From: Propionivibrio sp.
GTDB taxonomy: Bacteria; Pseudomonadota; Gammaproteobacteria; Burkholderiales; Rhodocyclaceae
Reading direction: 5' to 3'
NCBI GenBank assembly: GCA_017990155.1
Contig: JAGNOM010000084.1
Location: 3,579 to 9,351 of the forward strand
Length of the DNA stretch: 5,773 nt
Part shown: piece by piece, positions 1 to 5,773 of the stretch
Layout: every line of letters begins with the position of its first letter
Position numbering within the stretch: position 1 is the stretch's first letter
Notes under the pieces: model-generated
The model's input: only the letters and a program-made list of their open reading frames with translations
Database searches by the model: none
Told to the model about the DNA's origin: nothing
Position numbers and translations under genes: made by a program

Positions 1-48
1 CGCCGGCGAGGGTGAAATTATCCCGATGTCGATTCCCATTCATCACAA

Positions 49-78
49 GCAAGTTTAGCTTGCATGGCTAACTCCATG
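49..78. repeat. Two adjacent short inverted repeats upstream of fimV
   Basis: GCAAG (49-53) is complementary to CTTGC (59-63), with a 5-base loop. It directly abuts CATGG (63-67), which is complementary to CCATG (74-78) with a 6-base loop. The second hairpin is followed by ATGTTATTTTAAT, so it could be a weak terminator for an upstream gene ending at 58. The stems are only 5 bp, so chance is a real alternative; a binding site for a regulator is also possible. Confidence 0.3.
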
Positions 79-88
79 ATGTTATTTT
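60..88 (+). promoter_or_regulatory. Candidate sigma-70 promoter for fimV
   Basis: TTGCAT at 60-65 can serve as a -35 element and TATTTT at 83-88 as a -10 element, with a 17-base spacer. Each is an imperfect match (TTG of TTGACA; four of six in TATAAT). Transcription would start near 95, leaving a short 5' leader of about 20-30 bases. This rests on motif matching only, in an AT-rich stretch where such matches are easy to find. Confidence 0.3.
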
Positions 89-113
89 AATATTTCCGAT
101 TTCGACGCTCAGG

Positions 114-3100
114 ATGGGTGGCGCCGTGGCTAAAATAATACGCAAAGCAACTAATTCGTTCGGGCGGCACGCAGCTTCCATTGCTGTTGCATCCTGTCTT
201 GTGCTCTCCGGAGTGCCTTCAGCAGCGAACGCTGCCGGCCTGGGCAAGATCGTCGTGTTCTCGGCGCTTGGTCAGCCGCTTCGTGCAGAGATTGAGGTCG
301 CTGCATCGCGCGAAGAACTCGCTGGCATGAAGGCACAGCTCGCGGCGCCGGAAGTTTTCAAGCAGGCTGGCCTGGATTACGCGACGACCTTGTTAGGCAT
401 CAACTTCAGCATCGACAAGCGTTCGGCTGGCAAGGCGGTCATCAAGTTGAATTCGGATAAGCCGATCAACGATCCTTTCATCGATCTGCTACTTGAACTC
501 AACTGGGCAACCGGTCGTTTGGTGCGCGAGTACACGTTTTTGCTTGATCCTCCGGAAATGATGGTGAAGGGCTCGGTGCCGGTTGCTCCGTCTCAGACCA
601 AACCGGCGTTGTCGAGGACCACTGCCGCTCCGAGTCCTGTCGCGGGTATCGACGACGAGGTCCGCGAAAAGGCGGTCGCCAGAGTTCGAGCGAAGGATAC
701 GTCTCCCCGGGTGTCTACTGAATCTCTCGATAGCGGTGGTTCGCGAGAGGTCAAGCGCGGCGATACGCTTCACAGGATCGCCACAGAGACCAAGCCAGAG
801 GGGGTTTCACTCGACCAGATGTTGGTCGGATTGTTACGTGCCAACGAAAGTGCTTTTGACGGTGGCAACATGAATCGGCTGAAGGCAGGCAAGATCCTGA
901 CCGTGCCAAACAAGTCCATCATCGAGTCGGTGCCAGCGCCTGAGGCGAGGAAAATTGTCGTCGCCCAGTCCGCCGACTGGGCCGCATATCGTAACAAGAT
1001 GGCGGCTGTGGCAGCGCAGGCGCCCGTGAGTGAGGATTCGCTGACGCAAGAAGCCGGTGGAAAGATTACCGCAAAGGTGGAAGATACAGCTGCCCCGGCT
1101 GTGGTGCCACAAGATCAAGTGAAAGTATCAACAACAGAATCTGGCGGAAACCAAGCTGCGGCCAAGCAAACCGAAGAAGATCTGGTTGCAAAGGAAAAAG
1201 CGCTTAAGGAAGCCAATGAGCGTTTAAGTATCCTTGAGAAAAATCTGGCGGATCTGCAGAAGTTGGTTGAGTTGAAGAACCAGAATCTGGCAGCGCTGCA
1301 AAATCAGGCGCAAGACAGCAAGGGGCCGGCAGCGGCGGCGCCTGCGGAGGCTCCCAAACCACCGCCTGCCGAAGCGGCGCCAGCGGTTCCCGAGCCCACT
1401 GTGCCGGCAGCGCAGGCTCCGGCCGCTTCGGCTGAGGTGCCGCCGATCGCTGAGCCGGAACCGGTCAAGGCTGAGGAACTGAAGCCGGAACCCAAGAAAG
1501 CTGCCAAGGCGCCGAAGCCTGTGATTCCGCCTCCACCTCCTGAAGAGCCGACTTTTGTCGAAGGATTGCTCGAAAATCCGCTTCCCTTGGCAGGAGCGGG
1601 AGGCATTCTCGCTCTGGTCGCAGCGTATTTTGTTGCGCGGCGTCGTCGAATTGGTAAAGAGGAAGTTCCTCTCAATCTGGGCAGCACACTCACGCCATCA
1701 AGTACCAGTCTGACCGGGAATTCGGTGTTCCGCAGTACGGGCGGACAAAGCGTCGATACTTCACAAACCCCGGCGCAGACGGACTTTAGCCAGGCAGGCC
1801 CTGGCAGTATAGATACCGATGAAGTTGACCCCGTCGCCGAAGCCGATGTCTACATGGCGTATGGGCGAGACGCGCAGGCCGAAGAAATCCTTCTGGAAGC
1901 AAAGCAGAAAGACCCCAAACGGTTGGCGATACACTTGAAGTTGCTGGAAATTTACTCGAATCGGAAGGATCTCCAGCAATTTGAAACTTTGGCCACCGAT
2001 TTGTATTCGGAAACCGGTGGTGTTGGCGCTGATTGGGAAAAAGCAGCCGCCATGGGGCTTCGACTTGATCCTGACAATCCGCTGTTTGGGGCGAAAGGTA
2101 AAGCCACGCCGGCCGCATTCGATGCGGATGCTACGGTGATTGTTCCGTCGCTGCTGGCCAGCAATACCGTGACAATGCCTGGAGAACTCTCGCAGCTGGC
2201 GGCCGAAGCCTTGCCGGAAGCTGCGCTCGAACCTGTTGCGGTTGTGGAACCAGCGGCTGGTGCCGATCTGGCAAGTCTTGATTTTGATCTCGGCTTTGGC
2301 GATGCGCAGTCCGCTGCTGAAGCTGAACAGCAGAAAGCGGTTGAGGAAAAGGCGCCGGAAGTTCCGGAATCGGTTCTTGAGCAAAGTCCGCTGGATTTCG
2401 ATCTGGGTACTGATAGCCTTGATGTTGAAGCTGAATCTTCATCACCTGCAGCAAGTGACTTTGCAGTCGGGAGCGATATCAGCCTCGACTTCGATTTTCC
2501 GGAGATGGAAACGGCGAAACCGTCCGCGAAACCGCTGGTCGAGGAACTCGGTGCGAGCGGGGCTGGCTTCGATCTGGATCTCGGGTCCGAAGCAGAGTCG
2601 GCGATTGACCAAGAGCTAAGCGCGACACATCCAGGGGGCGGCGAGTCTGAGTCGTTGGCGACGGTCGACGATGACGGCGTCGAGTTTGATGTCAGCCTGA
2701 CCGAGTCAACCTTCCTTGGTCGGTCGCAGCCCGATGCGGCGTCTTTCGACATGAGCTCGATCGACCTTGATCTTGGTGCTCCGGAGCAGCCAGAGGTTGT
2801 GTCTGAGTCCTTGCCGGACATTAGCGAAAATGACTTTGAGAGTGCACAGGTCGCAACGGCAGTAAATCCCGATTTTTCGACCGAACAGACGGAAACGATT
2901 GTCAGCCCGAATTTCGCGTCGGCTCCTGAGCCTGATCTTTTGCCGGAGCAGGACTTTGCAATGGCTCAGCTTGAAACTCAGCTCAACCAGGCTCCGACGT
3001 TCGATTTGCCCTCGTCGGACAACGACGAGTTCGCGGTGGCGCAGGAGGCGACCGTCGTCAATCCGCAGTTTGGAGAGAACGGAGAGAACGAGGATTTGCT

Positions 3101-3278
3101 TCCGGAATTCGAGATTAGCGCCAACGAGGAAGTTGCAACCAAACTCGATCTGGCAAAAGCCTATGAAGAGATGGGTGATTTCGAAGGCGCGAGCGAGCTT
3201 CTCCAGGAAGTGCTGAAAGAGGGTGACGCCGCACAGAAGGAAAAGGCGCAGGCCATTCTGGCCAAGATCAGTACCTGA
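114..3278 (+). CDS. fimV: FimV/HubP-type peptidoglycan-binding polar protein
   Basis: A FimV-family inner-membrane protein of 1054 residues. In Pseudomonas and Vibrio relatives (FimV, HubP) the family organises the cell pole and supports type IV pilus assembly and twitching. Domains seen, in order: signal peptide with hydrophobic core at about 22-35 and likely cleavage after AANA (residue 40); FimV N-terminal domain from LGKIVVFSALGQPLRAEIEV to DPP at 145-147; LysM domain at about 212-266 (VKRGDTL...ILTVPN), which binds periplasmic peptidoglycan; coiled coil at 359-398; Pro/Ala-rich linker at about 399-482; one membrane helix at 490-508 followed by RRRR; a cytoplasmic TPR-like segment at about 573-656; a long acidic region with repeats; and the FimV C-terminal motif at 1007-1054 (TKLDLAKAYEEMGDFEGA). 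The ATG at 114 has AGG directly against it, so its ribosome site is poor; GTG at 126 (MAKIIRK...) is a reasonable alternative that leaves the signal peptide intact. The gene appears to be its own unit, ended by the terminator at 3308. Confidence 0.95.
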   Translation: MGGAVAKIIRKATNSFGRHAASIAVASCLVLSGVPSAANAAGLGKIVVFSALGQPLRAEIEVAASREELAGMKAQLAAPEVFKQAGLDYATTLLGINFSIDKRSAGKAVIKLNSDKPINDPFIDLLLELNWATGRLVREYTFLLDPPEMMVKGSVPVAPSQTKPALSRTTAAPSPVAGIDDEVREKAVARVRAKDTSPRVSTESLDSGGSREVKRGDTLHRIATETKPEGVSLDQMLVGLLRANESAFDGGNMNRLKAGKILTVPNKSIIESVPAPEARKIVVAQSADWAAYRNKMAAVAAQAPVSEDSLTQEAGGKITAKVEDTAAPAVVPQDQVKVSTTESGGNQAAAKQTEEDLVAKEKALKEANERLSILEKNLADLQKLVELKNQNLAALQNQAQDSKGPAAAAPAEAPKPPPAEAAPAVPEPTVPAAQAPAASAEVPPIAEPEPVKAEELKPEPKKAAKAPKPVIPPPPPEEPTFVEGLLENPLPLAGAGGILALVAAYFVARRRRIGKEEVPLNLGSTLTPSSTSLTGNSVFRSTGGQSVDTSQTPAQTDFSQAGPGSIDTDEVDPVAEADVYMAYGRDAQAEEILLEAKQKDPKRLAIHLKLLEIYSNRKDLQQFETLATDLYSETGGVGADWEKAAAMGLRLDPDNPLFGAKGKATPAAFDADATVIVPSLLASNTVTMPGELSQLAAEALPEAALEPVAVVEPAAGADLASLDFDLGFGDAQSAAEAEQQKAVEEKAPEVPESVLEQSPLDFDLGTDSLDVEAESSSPAASDFAVGSDISLDFDFPEMETAKPSAKPLVEELGASGAGFDLDLGSEAESAIDQELSATHPGGGESESLATVDDDGVEFDVSLTESTFLGRSQPDAASFDMSSIDLDLGAPEQPEVVSESLPDISENDFESAQVATAVNPDFSTEQTETIVSPNFASAPEPDLLPEQDFAMAQLETQLNQAPTFDLPSSDNDEFAVAQEATVVNPQFGENGENEDLLPEFEISANEEVATKLDLAKAYEEMGDFEGASELLQEVLKEGDAAQKEKAQAILAKIST
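2277..2777 (+). repeat. Five LDFDLG-type motifs in the acidic FimV tail
   Basis: Protein-level repeats inside fimV. A short alternating hydrophobic/aspartate motif recurs at residues 722-727 (LDFDLG), 760-765 (LDFDLG), 791-795 (LDFDF), 819-824 (FDLDLG) and 883-888 (IDLDLG), separated by low-complexity acidic Ser/Ala/Glu-rich stretches. FimV proteins commonly carry acidic repeats in the cytoplasmic part. These look like short linear motifs in a disordered tail rather than a folded domain; a docking role is inference. Confidence 0.75.
2832..3071 (+). repeat. Degenerate FA-AQ-AT-VNP-F repeats near the FimV C-terminus
   Basis: A second protein-level repeat family inside fimV. Residues 907-921 (DFESAQVATAVNPDF) match 972-986 (EFAVAQEATVVNPQF). 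Partial copies lie at 926-934 (TETIVSPNF) and 947-958 (DFAMAQLETQLN). The spacer element DLLPE occurs at 941-945 and again at 994-998. The pattern suggests internal duplication followed by drift. It sits between the acidic tail and the C-terminal FimV motif. Confidence 0.65.
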
Positions 3279-3307
3279 GACTTGGCCGGCCTCGCGCTGG
3301 CTACAGT

Positions 3308-3343
3308 GGCCGCCACTCTTGATTGAGCGGCGGCCTTTTTGTT
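3308..3343 (+). terminator. Intrinsic terminator after fimV
   Basis: GGCCGCC at 3308-3314 pairs perfectly with GGCGGCC at 3329-3335. Inside, past one A/C mismatch, CTC (3316-3318) pairs with GAG (3325-3327), leaving the 6-base loop TTGATT. The stem runs straight into TTTTTGTT. It begins 30 bases after the fimV stop codon and separates fimV from the downstream genes, so these need either readthrough or their own promoter. Confidence 0.9.
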
Positions 3344-3369
3344 GTTCAGACACGAATGAAAGACGGCGC

Positions 3370-3981
3370 ATGTCGGCATACTCGATTCATCCAACGATTC
3401 GCCTTGTTCTCTGGGTGGCGGCTGTTCTAGGTGTTCAAGCGTTGAACGGAGTCGAGTTGGTTCTTGCGTTTGTCGCGCTGCCTGTCGTTGGCGGACGAGC
3501 GCTAAGGCGCGGTGGGCGGCTGATTTGGCGGGCGCGGTGGCTGGTGCTCTCGCTTCTGGTGGTCTTTTCGTGGGGCGTCTCCGGGGCGCCGCTTTGGAGT
3601 TTTAGTTTCGCTCCAACAGAGGAAGGTGTCTTGGAAGGTGCCACCCATCTGGGACGTCTTCTATTGGTGTTGGTAGCCGTTGCGACGTTTCTGGAGTATG
3701 TATCCGTCGAGGAGTTGCTGTCAGCGACGCACGTTCTCCTCAAGCCGCTTCGCTTTTTCGGGCTGGACCCCGATCGCGGAGTGGTTCGTCTCATGCTCGT
3801 CATGCGCGCTGTTGAGTCGATGCCGCGCCCACGTGATTGGCGAGTATTGATCGCAGCCACAGATGCAGCCGGCGGCGAGTGTCTGGAGGTGGTAGCGCAG
3901 CGCTTCCGTGGCGCCGACTACGCGATTGCATTTGCCATGCTGTTAGTGGCCGTCTATTGCAGCTATCTCTTGCTGATCTAA
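3370..3981 (+). CDS. EcfT/CbiQ-like transmembrane protein
   Basis: A 203-residue hydrophobic protein resembling the transmembrane (T) subunit of energy-coupling factor transporters (EcfT/CbiQ family), which couples a substrate-binding S subunit to ATPases. Visible family features: HPTIRL near the N-terminus (7-12), helices at about 12-40 and 57-76, the stretch EEGVLEGATHLGRLLLVLVAVATFLE (shown by its ends at 84 and 109), KPLRFFGL (125-132), a polar cytoplasmic segment at about 146-183, and a final helix at about 184-203. The usual Ala-Arg-Gly/Ser coupling motifs are not obvious; AQRFRG at 176-181 may be a degenerate remnant. The ATG at 3370 is chosen because the open frame upstream runs back through the terminator and fimV. 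The ribosome site is weak (GAAAGACGG). No ATPase or S subunit gene is adjacent. The stop codon overlaps the truA ribosome site, which implies co-transcription with truA. The family call is from recalled sequence features; substrate unknown. Confidence 0.7.
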   Translation: MSAYSIHPTIRLVLWVAAVLGVQALNGVELVLAFVALPVVGGRALRRGGRLIWRARWLVLSLLVVFSWGVSGAPLWSFSFAPTEEGVLEGATHLGRLLLVLVAVATFLEYVSVEELLSATHVLLKPLRFFGLDPDRGVVRLMLVMRAVESMPRPRDWRVLIAATDAAGGECLEVVAQRFRGADYAIAFAMLLVAVYCSYLLLI

Positions 3982-3990
3982 GGGGCGAAG

Positions 3991-4782
3991 ATGCGACTTG
4001 CTCTGGGTGTCGAGTATGACGGGAGTGCCTTCCGTGGATGGCAGACTCAACCGGGTGGGAATACCGTCCAGGATGCGCTTGAGGCGGCGTTGCAGCAGAT
4101 CGCAGGTGTTCCGGTTCCGGTTGTCTGTGCAGGGCGAACCGATGCCGGCGTACATGCGACGGGGCAGGTGGTGCATTTTGACCCACCGGTTCAGCGTCCG
4201 ATCACCGCCTGGGTGCGCGGTGTCAATACCTTCCTGCCACCCGCCGTCGCCGTACGCTGGGCGCATCCGGTCGAGAGCGACTTTCATGCGCGTTTCTCGG
4301 CCTTTGGACGTTGCTATCGATATGTCTTGATCAATCGAGCGCAGCGTAGCGGAGTCTGGCACGGGCGCGCTGGCTGGTATCATCACCCGCTCGATGTTGA
4401 AGTCATGCGTCAGGCAGCGTCACTGTTGCTTGGGGAGAATGACTTTTCGGCCTTTCGGGCCGCCGATTGCCAGGCAAAGTCTCCTGTCAAGACCCTCAGG
4501 CGCGCGGAGGTTCGAAGATTGGGGGACGTCATCGTGTTCGACTTCGAAGCCAGCGCTTTTCTGCACCACATGGTCCGGAACCTGGTTGGCAGTCTGGTCT
4601 ATGTTGGTCAGGGAAAACACTCGCCAGAATGGATTTCGACCTTGTTGGCTTCGGGCGACCGGCGGCTGGCCGCCCCGACTTTTTCGGCGGCAGGCTTGTA
4701 TCTGGTTGAGGTGAAATATGAACCCCGTTGGGGCTTGCCTGTCTCTAGCGATGTTTTGTTACCTGACTCGCTGGGGCTTTGA
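3991..4782 (+). CDS. truA: tRNA pseudouridine(38-40) synthase TruA
   Basis: TruA isomerises uridines 38, 39 and 40 in the anticodon arm of many tRNAs to pseudouridine, in the cytoplasm. The 263-residue length is normal. Diagnostic motifs: YDGSAFRGWQTQP at 9-21, the catalytic loop GRTDAGVHATGQVVHF at 48-63 with catalytic Asp51 (corresponding to Asp60 of the E. coli enzyme), RCYRYV at 107-112 with the conserved Tyr111, then DFSAFRAADCQAKSP, FLHHMVRNLVGSL and, near the end, APTFSAAGLYLVEVKY. All are intact. The start ATG is fixed by AGGGG at 3981-3985 with a 5-base spacer; that site overlaps the upstream stop codon, suggesting translational coupling. The trpF start follows 18 bases after the stop. 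Confidence 0.98.
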   Translation: MRLALGVEYDGSAFRGWQTQPGGNTVQDALEAALQQIAGVPVPVVCAGRTDAGVHATGQVVHFDPPVQRPITAWVRGVNTFLPPAVAVRWAHPVESDFHARFSAFGRCYRYVLINRAQRSGVWHGRAGWYHHPLDVEVMRQAASLLLGENDFSAFRAADCQAKSPVKTLRRAEVRRLGDVIVFDFEASAFLHHMVRNLVGSLVYVGQGKHSPEWISTLLASGDRRLAAPTFSAAGLYLVEVKYEPRWGLPVSSDVLLPDSLGL

Positions 4783-4800
4783 GCAATAGCAGGAGTGTCG

Positions 4801-5433
4801 ATGAATACGCGCATCAAGATCTGTGGATTCACCCGCGAGGAAGACTTGCAGGCGGCGGTGGCGGCGGGGGCTGACGCGATTGGTCTCGTCTTTTACCCGA
4901 CAAGTCCTCGTTACGTCGACTTGACGAAAGCGGCCAAGCTGGCGCGAACGGTTCCGCCCTTCGTCACCATCGTTGGACTATTCGTCAATGCCGATCCGGC
5001 GACGATTCGAGAAACGCTTGCGGCCGTGCCGATTCATCTCCTGCAGTTTCACGGCGACGAAGACGAGGATTTCTGTCGTCAGTTCGATCGGCCCTACATC
5101 AAGGCGGCCCGGGTCCAGCCCGGAATCGATTTGGTACAATACGCCGATCGTTTCCCTTCAGCCCAGGCTATTCTTCTTGACGCCTTTGTAGAGGGCTACG
5201 GCGGCGGCGGCAGGGTTTTCGACTGGACGCTGATTCCTCCGAATCTCCGAAGACCGCTCGTCCTTTCGGGTGGTCTTGATGCCGGAAACGTTGTCGATGC
5301 GATCGCTCGTGTCAGGCCGGCCGCCGTCGATGTCTCGTCGGGGGTTGAGTCGGGCAAGGGAATCAAGGATGCTGAGAAGATTCGCGAATTTGTTGCCGCA
5401 GTGCGTGCGGCGGGATTGATGCCGACCGACTGA
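4801..5433 (+). CDS. trpF: Phosphoribosylanthranilate isomerase TrpF
   Basis: TrpF converts N-(5'-phosphoribosyl)anthranilate to CdRP, the third step of the tryptophan branch after anthranilate. It is a single TIM barrel; 210 residues is the usual length for the monofunctional enzyme. Seen: RIKICGFT at 4-11 with the catalytic base Cys8, AGADAIGLVFYPTSPRYV, LQFHGDE, the general acid Asp127 in LLDAFVEGYGGGG, PLVLSGGLDAGNV, and the phosphate-binding VDVSSGVESGKGIKD near the end. The ATG at 4801 is preferred over the GTG at 4795 because AGGAG lies at 4791-4795, a good 5-base spacing for the ATG but overlapping the GTG. It likely shares a transcript with truA. Confidence 0.97.
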   Translation: MNTRIKICGFTREEDLQAAVAAGADAIGLVFYPTSPRYVDLTKAAKLARTVPPFVTIVGLFVNADPATIRETLAAVPIHLLQFHGDEDEDFCRQFDRPYIKAARVQPGIDLVQYADRFPSAQAILLDAFVEGYGGGGRVFDWTLIPPNLRRPLVLSGGLDAGNVVDAIARVRPAAVDVSSGVESGKGIKDAEKIREFVAAVRAAGLMPTD

Positions 5434-5447
5434 ACTCGTGTCGGCGA

Positions 5448-5531
5448 ATGGATACCGTTCGGAACAGGATTACCAATGCGCAAGAGTCCTGGTGGACTGA
5501 CCCGTACTTGCTGGAGACGATTCGTCGCTGA
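5448..5531 (+). CDS. Candidate Trp leader peptide with Trp-Trp
   Basis: A 27-codon ORF starting 14 bases after the trpF stop. It begins MDTVRNRITNAQESWW and ends LLETIRR, with tandem TGG codons at 5490-5495 (residues 15-16). Short ORFs with consecutive Trp codons are the hallmark of ribosome-sensed tryptophan attenuators such as E. coli trpL. The stop codon (5529-5531) lies just after the candidate antiterminator strand (5520-5528), as such a control needs. Against it: no recognisable Shine-Dalgarno sequence precedes the ATG, so translation would have to be weak or coupled to the end of trpF. A second ORF in another frame (5476-5541) overlaps it. The peptide itself need not have a function. 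I do not recognise it from another genome. Confidence 0.6.
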   Translation: MDTVRNRITNAQESWWTDPYLLETIRR

Positions 5532-5555
5532 CCATACCTGAGGCGTGCGGCAGAT
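5520..5555 (+). promoter_or_regulatory. Candidate antiterminator pairing of trpB attenuator
   Basis: ATTCGTCGC (5520-5528) can pair with GCGGCAGAT (5547-5555): eight of nine positions pair, two as G-U, with one C/A mismatch. The second strand is the same sequence that forms the left arm of the terminator hairpin, so the two structures exclude each other. The competing strands share TTCGTC (5521-5526 and 5561-5566), as expected when both must pair with one partner. A ribosome at the leader stop would cover the first strand; one stalled at the Trp codons would leave it free. I could not find a convincing protector strand near the Trp codons beyond a small GACG/CGTC hairpin at 5516-5526. Confidence 0.5.
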
Positions 5556-5579
5556 GTTGCTTCGTCTGTTCGCTTTATT
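5547..5579 (+). terminator. Attenuator terminator hairpin before trpB
   Basis: GCGGCAGATG (5547-5556) pairs with CGTCTGTTCGC (5563-5573): ten pairs including two G-U, with one bulged T, around a 6-base loop (TTGCTT). The stem is followed at once by TTTATT (5574-5579). The T-run is interrupted by an A, so termination may be partial, which suits an attenuator. It lies between the leader ORF and the trpB ribosome site at 5594-5600. Confidence 0.6.
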
Positions 5580-5604
5580 CTGAATCCCGCTTCAAGGAGA
5601 AATC

Positions 5605-5773
5605 ATGGTTGCCTCCCCTTACGATTTACCCGACGCCCTCGGCCATTTCGGCCCTTATGGTGGCGTCTTTGTTGCCGAAACCCTCATCCCCGCGCTCGAA
5701 GAACTGAAACAGGCCTATGAGGCTGCCCAGCGCGACCCGCAGTTCGTCGCCGAATTCGAGTACGACCTCAAGC
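5605..5773 (+). CDS. trpB: Tryptophan synthase beta subunit TrpB (5' part)
   Basis: TrpB is the PLP enzyme that condenses indole, channelled from TrpA, with L-serine to make L-tryptophan. Only the first 56 codons are present; the gene runs off the right edge. The N-terminus is diagnostic: YDLPDALGHFGPYGGVFVAE at 6-25, followed by LIPALEELKQAYE and a DPQFVAEFEYDLK segment, as in other TrpB proteins. The PLP-binding lysine lies beyond the window. The ATG at 5605 is fixed by a strong ribosome site, AAGGAGA at 5594-5600, with a 4-base spacer. It follows trpF by 171 bases, a gap that holds the candidate attenuator; trpA probably follows (inference from usual gene order). Confidence 0.95.
   Translation, partial: MVASPYDLPDALGHFGPYGGVFVAETLIPALEELKQAYEAAQRDPQFVAEFEYDLK

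Larger units (their letters stand above)
1..113. other. Region upstream of fimV; possible tail of an upstream gene
   Basis: No gene can be assigned here. One forward frame is open from the left edge to a TAG at 56-58 and would end in the residues PMSIPIHHKQV; this could be the C-terminus of an upstream gene, but I do not recognise it. The other two forward frames stop at 13-15 and near 69-71. From about 78 to 100 the DNA turns AT-rich, which suits a promoter for fimV. Two short inverted repeats lie between the TAG and that stretch and are listed separately. Confidence 0.35.

Noticed and set aside
1..43. Divergent gene starting at an ATG on the minus strand at 43
   Set aside because: Only 14 residues are visible, no ribosome site precedes it, and the sequence matches nothing I recognise.
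1304..1693. Open reading frame of 129 codons on the minus strand within fimV
   Set aside because: It is Gly/Ala/Ser-rich antisense of the Pro/Ala-rich FimV linker, and has no family resemblance; a compositional shadow.
1952..2821. Open reading frame of 289 codons on the minus strand within fimV
   Set aside because: It mirrors the acidic, Ser/Ala-rich FimV tail, giving a Ser-rich low-complexity product; the + strand frame has clear FimV domains at both ends.
3223..3369. N-terminal extension of the EcfT-like ORF back to the ATG at 3223
   Set aside because: It overlaps the fimV coding end and the terminator hairpin and yields an Arg/Pro-rich sequence unlike the family; HPTIRL near residue 7 of the 3370 start fits the family N-terminus.
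4795..4800. GTG at 4795 as trpF start
   Set aside because: It overlaps its own AGGAG; the ATG at 4801 has ideal spacing and matches the usual TrpF N-terminus.
5516..5526. GACG-ATT-CGTC hairpin as the attenuator's protector (1:2) stem
   Set aside because: Only four pairs with a three-base loop, and it does not include the Trp codons; too weak to call a separate element.

Overview
The window reads as a chromosomal segment of a betaproteobacterium, probably near Rhodocyclales/Accumulibacter. The basis is the moderately GC-rich coding bias and the gene order fimV - (small membrane protein) - truA - trpF - trpB, which is typical of that class (recalled knowledge, not a search). All genes lie on the + strand. 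I see no rRNA, tRNA, insertion sequence, phage gene or CRISPR array.

Layout. Positions 1-113 form a short, partly AT-rich leader with two small inverted repeats and a weak candidate promoter. fimV (114-3278) encodes a very long inner-membrane peptidoglycan-binding protein and is followed by a strong intrinsic terminator (3308-3343). After that comes a tightly packed cluster: an EcfT/CbiQ-like membrane protein (3370-3981), truA (tRNA pseudouridine 38-40 synthase, 3991-4782) and trpF (phosphoribosylanthranilate isomerase, start chosen at 4801, to 5433). trpB (tryptophan synthase beta) starts at 5605 and runs off the right edge.

The most interesting part is the 171-base gap between trpF and trpB. 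It contains a 27-codon ORF (5448-5531) with two adjacent Trp codons at 5490-5495. Downstream are a hairpin plus T-rich run (5547-5579) that ends 14 bases before the trpB ribosome binding site, and a competing pairing (5520-5528 with 5547-5555) that would break that hairpin. The spacing is what a ribosome-mediated transcription attenuator needs: a ribosome stalled at the Trp codons leaves the antiterminator strand free, and one that reaches the stop codon covers it. I infer a Trp-responsive attenuator inside the operon that would tune trpB (and presumably trpA) separately from truA and trpF. The main weakness is that the Trp-Trp ORF has no clear Shine-Dalgarno sequence, while an overlapping ORF in another frame does.

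How the genes work together: trpF and trpB act in the same pathway (TrpF makes CdRP, and TrpB joins indole to serine in the final step). truA is a housekeeping tRNA modification gene. FimV belongs to cell-pole organisation, type IV pili and twitching. The EcfT-like protein has no ATPase partner in the window.
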